From Lingula anatina (lineage: Eukaryota; Brachiopoda; Lingulata; Lingulida; Lingulidae): DNA of 64,000 bases. Position 1 is the first letter of the stretch. Each line of letters opens with the position of its first letter. Below, one piece after another: positions 36,387-49,630 of this stretch. The stretch covers positions 215,433 through 279,432 of the forward strand of contig NW_019775628.1 of assembly GCF_001039355.2 (NCBI RefSeq). Direction: 5' to 3'. The position numbers and the translations under genes are program-made. The notes beneath the pieces are model-generated. The model was not told the origin of the DNA. It saw only the letters and a program-made list of their open reading frames with translations, and ran no database searches.

Positions 36387-39300
36387 CTCACACACACGTA
36401 CTAAACACAAACAAAGACAGCTATTTAATTATATGCTTTATAATGAAAATCAAAAATGATTTCATGATTTCAGTAACATTCCAGTTTACCTCATCAAGTA
36501 TCTCTAATTGTCTCGTTATACGTACTGTACTTAATTCAGAAAGAATCTCTTATCCTTATTCTTAAAGGGATAACAACTGTTTATTTATTCCCCCCCCCCC
36601 CTTTACCCAAGGATTTTCCTTGGGTAAAGGACAATTTTCCCAAATTTACCAAATGTGGGTAATGAATCCATTCTCCTATTCTAATTAAGTTCCTTTTTTT
36701 TTTTTTGTTCTTAAAAGTTTTTTTTTTTAATATTCTCCAAAGAGATTATTACAGAGTGTAGCCATCTACATGTATGCAGGTCATGTGATGGCAGGCATAA
36801 ATTCCAGAATAATTGTGTAAATTACCAGTTATGTGGAAAAATAGAATTTATTATACATTTCTATCATATGAATTGTTTACGATGTATTTGTGAAATATAG
36901 ATTTCATACAGACATTTGTTATCCCTTTAACTTGTCTGTCAGTTTAAAAGTGATCGTTGGATTTCCCAAAAACTTTAAATAATTAACAGAATAAGGTGAA
37001 TTTGCTGAATTGAAAGCACTATAAAAGAATTGTGTTATCAATGATTTATTACAGCACACGCCTCCTCTGATGCTGGCCCAGAGACTGGCCAATGCTCACA
37101 GGGATGGAGACTCGAGTTTTTTTGCACAGCTTCTGGCGGCCAGAGACGGTGGAGGGGGAGAGGTATAGACTGGCTTTCATAAACAGTACATACGAGTGAG
37201 GTCACACATAGAATGTTATTATGCAATAGGTTTAATTGTACCACCAGCGTTAGCGCTGGCGGTACACATGGTTTTAGTCCCGTCCGTCTCTAATTCGGGA
37301 ACCGCTAATGCTAGAGACCCATTGCATTTTGTAGAGCATGTAAAGTCCAACACTGGAGGTGGTCTCCGTTTTTTTGTATTCCATACGGTTTTCGAGTTAC
37401 GCTGTATCAAAAAGTACATATTGGTGGTGAAAGCAAAATGTGCAGTACGGTAATGGATAATAAATTTTGAACTCCGGAAAAATAAAACATAAGGCTTGGC
37501 AAAGCAGACAACTTGTGGTCAAAAATGACATTATTTCATCAAATTTGAACATCTGGAACTTCAGAGAACCTCCCATTTCAAGAATTTTGACCAAAATGAC
37601 CTTTTCTTTATTTTAATTAATTTTTTCTGTAGGAAATTTATGGCACATTATGGTAACTCCAAAATTATAACATTTAGTCCCTTATATCTCCAAAACTGGC
37701 AGAGATAGGTCCATAGTTACTATTGAACTTGAATAGGAAGTCATATCCTGGCTTGACCTTTGACCTACTTATTATCATGAACTGAACTCTGCTTATTTCT
37801 TTCTCTTTTAACTCCAAACCTGGCAGAGATAGGTCCATAGTTACTATTGAAGTTGAATAGGAAGTCATATACTGGCAATTTACTGTGACCTTGAAATTGA
37901 CCTTTGACCTACCTTATGATGAACTAAGCTTTGATTGTACCATTTTTAGTTATATATATTTTTTGCATATTTTGAAAATTCTTGTTGATTGCATTTTTAC
38001 AGCTTGTCAAGCACAAGACTGGTGGCTGTGTCCCTTATTTTGTGTATGTGGGGGTCTATACGAATGTGCTTACTCCAGCTGGTGGTACAATATTCGGAGG
38101 CGGTATCGCCTCTCTGATCCTCTAGTTTATTTCTTGAAATTTCCAAAATTGTTTTTATTAATAATCACCTATATATAAAATAATGGGTGGATGCACTGTC
38201 ATAGAATTAAGTTCCATTAACCAATTTTTGGGTTTTTCTCTAGTACATGTATTTGAGTCTCTTTCGTTAAGGTAATACTAGTAGAGACTGTTGAATTTCA
38301 CTTTAAACATGGTAAAAATTTCATTTTGATGGATTTAGAATTCCTACATGGATTTTCATGTTTTTGATATTAAATTGGTCTGTACAGTTTGATGTAAACT
38401 GTATAAAGTCATGAAATTTACAGCCAGCAGTTCAGTAACTTTTTATTTGGAATGAAAAATGTGACCTGAAGATTGAAGCATTTTGATATAATTTTTCTTT
38501 TTAAAAAATTTACTATAAAAAATGAAAACATTAGTGTTTTTTGCTGAAATATGCAAGGCAAACATGGTCTGCATTGTAAGTTTCTTTCAAATTGGTTAGT
38601 TGCTGTAAATACAATTTTTAATTATTCTAAATTAAAAGCCTATTTAGATAATTGCACCCATAAATAATTTATCATTAAAGTAATTTCATATATTTTTAAT
38701 TCCTTTGATGTTTCTCTCAATAATTTTATATATAAATTTTGTTGGCCTAATCTCCTATTCACAATAATTTATTTTTTGATCCCAAAAACAGGCAACCTCT
38801 GAAAAACTAAACCAGCTTGAAGGGTCAGTAGACAGCCTACGGACTTATGTTGAAACACTGGATGGTCAAATAATTAATATAAAAGAAGATTGTTTAAATG
38901 TGAAGGAAGAAGTGCAAGGTGTTAGGGACGAAGTAGAGGGTGAGTCATCATAATTTAGAAAGCACTTTCAAATGTCACTTTCTGTAAAGGCAAAAAGGCC
39001 CGTTTTTGGTATCACAATGAATCAAACAAGTTTATTAGGTGATAAGCTAACATTCGTTTGTAGAAACTGGTGAATTGCAATGATTAAAAACAGACTGACA
39101 AACAAATGAGTAAAAAAATGAAAGTGAAAGCTCACTTGTACACGTAGAAACCCAAAATGGTGAGAAGTGACAGTTAATTTCATTTTTGAATTAAACATTT
39201 CTTGTCTGTGATACCATAGTAATCAAAAACAAAAGGTTAAATTAAATATTTTATTTTGAATCTCCTATTTACTGACAAGTGTTAATATTTTTATATTTGC

Positions 39301-39510
39301 TGACAGGTATATCTCAGAACATGAAAAGAGAATCACAGGAAAATGAAATTTTGAAGCTAAAACAAGATTACCAGGAATTAAGAAAGGACATGGTTGAAAT
39401 GAAGGTTTTGTTGGAAGAGTGGAAGGCATATGGAGATGAAAGCTTCTTCAGTGAGACATCTTCTCAGCAAGGTAATGCTCAATAGATACCAAAATAAAAA
39501 TAATTTATAA

Positions 39511-39543
<33 letters not shown>

Positions 39544-40011
39544 TCCCAAACTACAAAACTACAGTATAGTTCACTTATGTAGCAGTAAAAAATAAATGTT
39601 AGATTTTTTCTTTGCTTTTTCTTATAGAGAATGAGCAGCTGAAATACAATTTTAGTTAATGTACCTGATTGAAACCAATAAGGAATAAATGGTGCATCTT
39701 TCGGTTATATATATTATGCCAGTTTGGGATATATAAGACTCCTACAATATATTACAGATGGTGAAAGAAAGGTGATCAGATATTACAGCAAAATTTAATT
39801 GAAAATGTTCTGTTTTAGAAATGTTGGCCAGTGGTGGTGTGCCTTGGCTTGCTACTGGAGGTTGTCCAGTACCTGATCTACTGACCAGCAAGGTAAAGGA
39901 CAAAACTGATTTAGCCCTCCCCCCCCCCCCCCCCCCCCCCCCCACCCCCCCACTCTTCACAAACATTTTCCTTACCNCCCCCAAGGTAAAAGACAAAAAC
40001 TAATTTTCCCC

Positions 40012-40042
<31 letters not shown>

Positions 40043-43000
40043 AAGATAATATTTAGAAAAATTGCCACATATTTTGTTGAATTTTTCCAGAGGGAAACAA
40101 GTGATGACAGTTTGAGTTGAATGTGGTCTTTTGATTTTTTTTTAAATTATTACTTCAATTGTCCTTAACAGGACCCTGCACTCTTGGAGAGTACTGTAAA
40201 CTTTGATACAATTCTTTAATTCCAGACAATAACTGGGTTGCCAGGTGAAGCGAGCTGGGATGTCTCTTCTCAACAAGAATTGCCTCTCTGCATTCCCAGG
40301 TCAGCTGAAAGACGGTTTGATCCCAGAGAGGATAAATATATACCGGAGACAACTGATCAACAGCTTCGTCCAGAAAGGTAAATAAGGGTTTCCCATTAGA
40401 GTAGAGGATAGTCAAATGGCAATCCAGGATGACATAAGGATAAAGTTTTTTTGTCTTGCTTTGCTAAGCATTTTATATAGATGATAGATAATGATGATGA
40501 TATTGTCAGGGGGGACTCTGTTGACAATGACAATATGTTACAGGGATGGAAAAATTACTTTATTCTGTCTTGTTTTGCTTTTAATGCTTTTTTGGAGAGG
40601 AAGATGGGAAGAACAGGGTACCTCCTAGCTAAGGGAAGGGAGGCATTTGGCCCACTGTCCCCCCCCCTGCAAATGGATGGCCTTTGGTAGTGTTACATGT
40701 GCTTTTTGATAGTTGTGATAAGTGTTTGTGTTTTATCTTGAGGTACATGTATTAATTATCAAGCTTTAGCTTATGGATGTGATGAATTTCATAGTTTCAA
40801 TGTAATGCACATATTTGAAAATCAAGATATTTTTTCCAGAACCCGTGCCACTGATGATCCTACACGTAATAAGAAGGACATACTCAACCATGGTGAGCTC
40901 TTTTTTCCCTGTTAGCATCATAACTTGCTCTTCCTGTAATACATGTACTTTCAGCAGTTTAATTGAGACGAGAAAATTGAACATCATGAGCTTATGTGAG
41001 ACGAATGCTTTGTCTTCGAATAAATGCAAGGATGTTTCGTATATTTGTGGGAAAAAGAGTGATTGTATTAATCTGTTGTTGTGAGCAGCAGTTTCACAGT
41101 CAAATTTGTAATTATTGTAAGTTACAACCAGCTGTGCTGTGAATTAAATTTATCACAATCACATTTGATTTAATGCTGATTTTTAAATTTTAGGTCCTAT
41201 GACGGAGAGGTCTAAGAATATTTTGGTAAACTGTAGACTCGTATTGATTAAAGATTTGGAACTTGACCCTCTCATACCTTACTTGTTTGAAGACTGTGTT
41301 CTAACTGATTTGGATGTGGAATATCTGGACTCCCTCTCAACCCATCACGAGAAGATTTGCTACTTTTTAGAGAAAATACTACCAAGAAAAAAAGAAAAAG
41401 CATTTTGGGACTTTCGGAGGGCTCTTTTGATATCTGAGCCCCCCAAAAAATTTTTAGCAGATGCACTTGACAAAAAGCTGAGTGAGTATATACTCTTGAT
41501 CCAAGTCTACAGCTACAATGTATGTAATTGTTGTATTCTATAGAAATAATATTTGATTCATCAAGACTATTGCATATCACTATTACAGATAATTGGATCT
41601 GAATACAGAGATTATAAAAAAACACATGTACGTATTATATTTCTTATGTTATGTGTAAATGCAGAAACATTGTTGATTATTTCTAGCATATGCACTTCAG
41701 AATACAATGTATCATGTTTAAAGACATTATAAAAATAATTTTTTAAAATTAATGTTAATAAATATTTTTTATTTCAGGTATTATTTGCTCTGAATTGGAA
41801 ACAGAAATTGCACAGCAAATAGCTGAAGACATGGCAGAAGCAAGACCTTTGCGTCATGTGCAAGATGAGATCCATCAGAAGCTACCCCAAATGCGCAATG
41901 CCTTGCAGGAAAAACTGTGCTACTTGGACTTACATGCTGAGAACATTCGCCAGGGCAGTATAATAATGGATCTAAAATTCTGGAATGTTGAACATCTGGA
42001 CAACTTCTGGGCATGGTGTCAAAGCAGCCACCCATCCCCTCTCTCTGCAGCGCTCTCTGATGTCATACTGACAGATGAAGTGAGAGCAATGGTGCCCAGT
42101 GAAGATTTGAGGCTAAGTTTGAGGACATCCATGGATTGGCCTACTTATATGGATGCCAGGCGCCGCCTGCTTCGAGGTAAAAGAAATCTGTTACAACAGT
42201 CTTTCAATTCTGTCTCAAAATTAAATTTGAATGTTTATATTTATTTAATAGAATGAAGATAATGATCATAAAAATAAATATTATTTATATTATGTACCTC
42301 CAAAGACTGTTTATCCTATTTTTAAATCTTTATCATCATTCTCATTAACAGATGCTGCCCCTACTGTCTCTAAGTATGATGATGTTATCTATGATGGCAG
42401 ACGACAAGCTCAGGGGATCCTCACCCATGCGCCATACCATTTTCTGCTCACTGATAAAGAGCTCTCAGACGCCACACCACGGGACCTGGTGAGAATGGCC
42501 TTTGAGGAGGGCTACCTTGACAAAATCCCAATTCTGAAAGAGAAATTTCCTACAGAACTTCGGGATTTTTCAGACAAAGATATTCGGTTGGAGAGACTGA
42601 GAGATTTGATAAAAATTATGAGGAACAATACGCAGATGATGCTTTCGACTGCTGTGAGTGATCAGACTGAAGTGACCAATCAACTTCAAGATAAAACTAG
42701 GGAAGTAGAGACATTAAGCCAACGGGTGGGAAATCTAGAAATGGAGCTTTTGCAGAAAAATGAAGAGATTGCTCGCATGATGCAAGCTGCAAATTTACAA
42801 GGTGCTTCAAGAGTGCAGGTGTTTGAAGATGGAGATGAAATTTCAAAGGAAAATGAGCAGTTACAACATGCACTCCAAGAGAAGTGTAACACTATAAACA
42901 TTGTAAAATCAGAGTGTCAAGACTTGAGAGATCAATTGAAAATAAAGGATCAAGAAATTAATAACCTAAGAAGGAAAAAAGAGGAAAGAACTGAGAAGAT

Positions 43001-46000
43001 TAAGATATTAGAGGATTCTGTTAGGGTAGCAGATGTCCAAATCAAAGACCAAAATGCAAAACTGCAGTTTCAAGATGATTTGATTTCTAAGCTGAGGAAA
43101 GAGAAAGAGGACAAAGAATATATAGCACTGGCCTTTGAAACAGCAGTAGAAGATAGTTGCAATGGTCGCGAACCACTGACCCAAAAACAAGAACTTGAAT
43201 TCTTGTCTTGTGGAAAAACAATAACAAGACTACAAAATGAGGTAGATTATTTTAAAGGTGTCATAGAAAGGATTTGGCAAGGACTTGCAAAGGAAAATTT
43301 GAAAGCAGATACTTATTTGGTAACAGAAATACAACAGATTTTGAGCAAAAATAATGGTGTAGCAAGTGGATATATATCCACTGATAAGCCAGGTGCAGCT
43401 ATGACAACTAATGGGAAAAAAGGAGGGTCTGCCATGCCATCTTGTGGTTGGCAACATAGAGTAGATATGCCACCTGGTGAGCAGGGAGCAGTAGCTATGC
43501 CACCTGGTGGTGAGCAGGGAGCAGTAGCTATGCCACCTGGTGGTGAGCAGGGAGCAGTAGCTATGCCACCTGGTGGTGAGCAGGGAGCAGTAGCTATGCC
43601 ATCTGGTGATGAACAAGCAGGGAGCAGTTTAATGGATTGTGAACAAGAGGAAGACAAGACAGATAGAAAGGCTGTCATTTTACCTAAACAGCACAATCCA
43701 AGGGGTGCGTATATACAGTTTGTATACCATACTTTGAACTGTAGGTATCCTATCCGGGATTTTCCCACAAAAACCAAGGAATAAATTGTGTTTTATTTGT
43801 TAATTAAACTTTCAAAAATTGATATACCATTTAAAACTGTTTTATATTGGCCAGATTTATTATAGGTTTACCTTTTTCATATTTAAGAATGATTAATTGG
43901 AAGCTTGATTACATTTTTGCACAGCCAACAGAAATCATCAGAGATTGCGTAAAAAGAGGCTGGTGGCACTGCCTGACATCATACATTTAAAAATTCTTCA
44001 CATATTTTGATGAAATTGTCATAATTGACATTGTTATTCAGATGAGAAAGATTTGGTTACATTTTAAACTGAATCAAACTCTCATAATATTTTTAATTTT
44101 AATAATTTCTATTGCCTTTTTTCTATTACATGGGTCTTTGATTTCAGATTGCTGTCTAGTTCTGTTATAAATCGATGCTTCATGGTTACTTTACAGGTGG
44201 TTTATTCAAGAGAAAGTCCAGTGGCTTGGACACAGTCTTCTGTATTGATACATCTGGGAGTATGACAGGGGAGGCATTTACACAGATGAAAGCTGCTATC
44301 ATCATGATATTAGATGGTATGTATACCATTTAGCTTTAAAGGACAGGTTGATGGATGAATGAGAAAACTGTATCAAATTTTGTTGGCATCATTAGGAAAG
44401 CCAGACAGTGCTTCATAAAGTTTTTGAAGGTAAAAAAGTTTTGAGGAATATATTTATGGTTGTCATATTCATATGTGTGCTATACATGTATATATATATA
44501 CAGTGAGATGTTTATTATTGTTTCTTTTCAATGATAATGTTAAAAATGTAAATTGCAACGTTTTAAGAGAGGTTTCCAAGCCCCTAAATTTGATGATGGG
44601 TCAAACTATGATGCATCATTGGTCGCAAAAACATGTTAAACTTCACTTTCTTCAGAAACTGTTCACCCTTTTTTATCATGTAATATAAAATTACCAATTG
44701 TTACAATCTTTTAAAGAAATGAAACGGTCCCACTTGATGTATGAGGAGCTGGAAGAAGATGTGGCCATTGTGACATTTGGGAAACATGGTGATAACACAG
44801 TTTTAACTCTGACCAATGATTATGAGGCTGTTCGCAGGGTGTTGGGTAAGTTAGATACAAGCACAGTATTGTTTAATAATAGTCTTAGATACAATTACCA
44901 AATTTTAAATAATATTGAAATTGGGCTAAGAACATGTTGAAAATTTGTTCAGTTTCTAGCCAGTTATTTTACGTACTTTGGGCCAGTGATGAAAGTGGTT
45001 GACAACTGCAGAAGTATTGGATGCAATACCATGCAATTTCTCATGGCTATTAATAAGATTGAATTATATTTATAATCATGTTTTACTGGGTTTGAATAGT
45101 ATAGTGGTAGACAGTATAAAAAGTCATGTACATGAAAAATACAAAGGTCTATGATTTACTATCAGACACAATAGACAACTTCAGCAAGTAAAACAAATTA
45201 GTCATATTCCTGTATTTTAAAATATTTGGTATGTGACAATATTGTATAGTTTTAAACATTTTGCTTGTCTGATACTTCAGAGGTTCTGAAGCCTGAGGGT
45301 ATGACACCTATGACGCGGGGGCTGGTAGAGGCACAGAATGAACTACAACGACATTGTGAGTGTTCAGGCACAATTTGGGAGTTAGGAATTTCAAAGTGGA
45401 AATGTGAACAGAGAATTGTTATTTTAAAAGAATTTGTGTGCATTAATAGATTTGTATTTAAATATGAATCTCTCCCTTCCCTATCTCTCTCAACTATCTT
45501 TTGTTTTGTGTGCATGTGTGTGTATGTGTGTATGTGTTTGTGTGCATTAGTGTGTGCATGTGGGTGAGTGCACACACTTACATTTAATGGACCTGTGCAC
45601 TTGAAATCTATTCTCCTTGATTTTCTATAAAAGAAAAATTGTTTGCATTTCCCTACAATTCTCACTGGAAAAAATGCATACCTGCATAGGCTGTGGTTGA
45701 TTGTTGATTTAATAATTTTTATGTAGCTGGGAGCCTCAGAGTGGCAGGGCGCAGAGTGAGGCCGAGAATCCTTGTATTCACCGATGGAATCCCCAGTGAT
45801 AGTGATACTGATTTTGGGTCAACTGATTCAACAACACCATCAGTGTCGGTAAAGATGGCTGAAAGTTTTCAAATCTTTTAAATCAATTAAGAAATTATTA
45901 AATATTGTAAGCTGTGTTGGCAAATACCTGTAGATGTCAAAGAGCCCACTGAATTAATTATAACTTGACTGCACTTTTAAAATTTGACATAAACTAAATA

Positions 46001-49000
46001 AGACAAGAATTGAGAGCATAATGATTGAAATACTTCAGTTAAAAATGTGATGTTTTAAATTTAAGAAAAACTTGTTTTGAGCAGATATACTTAATAGCAC
46101 AGTATATAAAATCCACAATCCTTGTTCAATTTCAGGGTACTTACAAAGTAATGAGTGCTCTTCAGCTGTACTCAAAAAATGAAAATGTATCAAACAAAGC
46201 CAGGATATCTTTCATAGCATGTGGAACCAATGCAAACAAGGTGGGTCACATAAGAGATGTGTGAATTCAGACTGTGATACTTTAGACCAGATATAGTAGG
46301 TCTAACTTGCACCATTTGAGGCATAAGGTGGCAATTTCAAAAGAGTGAGAGGACGGTATCATTTTCTAAATAAGTGGGCTTTCTTAGCCTGTAAAGGAAT
46401 AGATCTAAAATTGAAATTGATTCAGAGCAGGGGTTTTCTGTCCAACAGAAGTTATTACTATATTTGAGTTATTGTTTGCAGAAATTATTTTTTTACAATT
46501 TTAAGTTCACAAACGAGCTGATGAAATACCGATACTTTGCTGCATGACAAACAGCTACGAATGCCTAAATGGAAAATCATTTTACTGGTAGCTGTCAGGG
46601 AAAAAATTTGTTTTTTAGACTTTCATGGAGTCGGCATCCCAGGTAGTAGACGGTCTATGTCTGGACGCCGGCAGTACAGAAGACATGAGGGGTCTGGGGG
46701 CTTACTACAGGAGGATGGTCCTGGCCTGCAGGTTTGCTGCCCCTTTCAAAAGTAAGTTATACTGCATATTGGTAAAACTGCAATGTTTTTATTCAAAATT
46801 TTTACATGTTTGTGCATTGCATCAATAACCATAAGGTTAATTGACAATGTGTAAACTGAAATTTGATTTTTTATATGGCACGTATTTCATCAATGGCGTT
46901 TTTAGAAACTAGTAGAGTATGGACCATTTTTTCTTTGTACTCTTGCAGTATTTTTATATATAGTATGTGTCATATTTCAGCCACGGAGAGCATGCGTGAG
47001 CTGTGTCTTACAAGTTTTGACACATTCAAGCCATGGTTTCAAGCCACCAACACATTTCCACTCATGGAGGAGGACAAAACTGACCATGAACTGGTAAGTA
47101 TTAAAATGTAGAAACATCAACAATGATACAATGGCTATTTACTTGTGCCGAGGAGGTTATGTTTTTTGTAATAATCCTATGGAATTGAATGTTTTTCTTT
47201 TTTTGAAAGTATCATATGGAATTGATTGTTTTTGCAATTAACCTCTGGAATTGAAGCTCAATTTAGACATTTGAGGTATAATTTAAGATAATTTAGGTAT
47301 ACATTTGAAAATTTAAATATGTTACCTCTGAAACCAATAATTGTCTCTTCATAAAACACCCGAGAGAGACTTACTTTAGCTGTTCTTCAAGATGAAATAA
47401 TTACATCAGTCTGCTATGGTGGTTACGTATGTTTTTGCCTTTGTTGATTTGTTAGTTATCAGCCTTACTCAAAAAGTTACGCACTGATTTTGATTAAAGT
47501 TTTAGGATAGGCCAGAAGTGGCATCACTTAAAATCAGTTAAATTTTGATGATGACAAATTGATTAATAAATGAAATAGAAATGAGAACTAACATGCCTTG
47601 TCAGAGGTCTGGGCTCTCTCAGGAGTGCTTTTCTAGTCTCAGACTGTTTTTATTTTTGTCCACAGAGAGAGATCTACCAATTACTTCTGGATATGAAAGA
47701 AGAGGACAGAAGACACCGTGATGTAGAGGGGGAGGTGGACCCTACCTTACAGGTTTCCATGCCTATAGGCACCCGTGTGGTGAGGGGGCCAGACTGGAAG
47801 TGGGAGAATCAAGATGGCGATGGCCCGGGGACAGTCGTGGGTTATGGCAAAGGAAGTATGTTATTTATTTTGTAATAAGAACTGTTTGTTGTGTTAATTT
47901 ACACTGCTTTTAGGAGAAGATCATTTTTCTGTCCTTGTATTTCTACCTCCCAGCCCATCTCACCTCAATCACCCTTCACCCCCTCCATCCCATTCTTCCA
48001 GCCATCAACCCTCCCTATTATAATACCTCCATTGTTTTAATGGACTCAGACTGAAAATTGAGAGCATCAAAATAATTTGAACTTTGATGTTGTTATTTTC
48101 TGTGGAGATGTTATTTTTTTTTCTGATAAATTAACAAGCTTAATTAAATTAGAATTGACCCATCCCAGGTTTTTTTTTTTTTTTTTTTTGAAAAATTAAC
48201 CCCCCCCCCCCCCCCTCGCACACGCTTGTTGACCGCAGCCAGTCGAGGTCAATTTTTACTGCGTACGCTTAACAAAAATGTTACATCGCTTGCATACATC
48301 AGTTAGAAGTGATAATAACAGAGAAAATCCTGATTGTGATGAGTTTGTTGGGAATCATGGTGAAATGCACTAAAAAGTTAAAGCCTGAGTGGACTTTGAC
48401 AAGCTACTTTGACATAATTATTTAACTCTGAGCAGGTGTTTTCATCCGTTTTGCGGCATCAATACATTGAATAATCCTGACTCNCCCCCCTCCCAGGTTT
48501 TTTTTTTTTTTTTTTTTGAAAAATTAACCCCCCCCCCCCCACCTCTGACATGCAGTCTAATGTGTTGTCTCTTTTTGCAGGCTGGGTGTGGGTACACTGG
48601 GATTATACAGACCATGAAAATATCTACAGATATGGTGGCCCCGAATGTGCATACGATGTATGGATTTTTGAGGAAGCAAAGAAAATGGATGAGGGCAAGC
48701 TGATAGATGTTGGGGTTAGAGTGAAGAGAGGTAGGTAGCCATTAATGCTGATATTAATGCACATTCTGCTAGTAAGATGAAACTTGTTCAGTGAACTCAG
48801 TTTTTGAAATGAAGAAATGTTTTTCCTTTGGGTCTTTGGTATAATAGATGTGGAAGTCATTATGGTAGTCATCAGATGCAGGGTTTTCCTTCTTTTCTTT
48901 CTAAAGTTTTTTCTTTCTTTATTTACTTTTGATTCATTGTGATTTTTTCATGGTGAATTATCCTTGTTTTTTTTTTAGTAGGCATGATAATTAAATTCAA

Positions 49001-49597
49001 ACTAATGATATCCAATGATGATAATAATTTTTGATTTTCACTAATAATAATATGATTATTTTCAGTTTTGATGTTAAGACTGAAATTTTAACTGAACTGT
49101 TATATTCTTATTAAGGTCCTGATTGGAGATACGGTGACCAAGATGGGGGGAACGGAACTATTGGTATTGTGGTTAAAGTTGAAGAAAATGGAAAAGTTAA
49201 GGTACTTCAATATAACTACTTCAGTTTATTGATATCATAATATCTGCAGAAAGGGAACCCGTCTCACTTGTCCGTGATAATTATCCCATTGTGGCCATTT
49301 ATTATTTATTTTATCTTTAAAAATACTTGTTTAATTAGCAGAAATATTATAACTTTATTTGGATTTAATTGGATTTCAGGTGCGGTGGCCTAATCGCAAA
49401 AATTGTATCTACAGGTTTGGATATGATGGAAAATTTGACCTAACAATTGTGTAAGTCAAGATGATTTTTACATGTACCAAGTGGAATTTAGCTCCAACAG
49501 AAAAAAGCTATTATTAAATTATTATATAAAAGAAGACTTATAGCAAAAACATTCTTGCTGTCACTTGTGCACCTACGCACACATGCATGGACGCATC

Positions 49598-49630
<33 letters not shown>

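Noticed and set aside
39900-40030. Pro-rich frames on both strands
   Set aside because: They are translations of poly-C tracts in an intron with an ambiguous base; there is no coding signal.
43466-43614. Regularly spaced repeats resembling a CRISPR array
   Set aside because: The units are contiguous, 33 bp, in frame with gene B and without unique spacers. This is a coding minisatellite in an animal gene.
43313-43777. Minus-strand frame with repeated CSPPGGIATAP
   Set aside because: It is the antisense reading of the gene B 33-bp repeat. It has no start context, splice partner or domain.
43931-44018. Possible basic alternative terminal exon of gene B (acceptor before 43931)
   Set aside because: Phase fits, but the 28-codon frame has no homologue in A or C, and the main frame skips it cleanly to the vWA exon at 44197. 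Kept only as a weak possibility.
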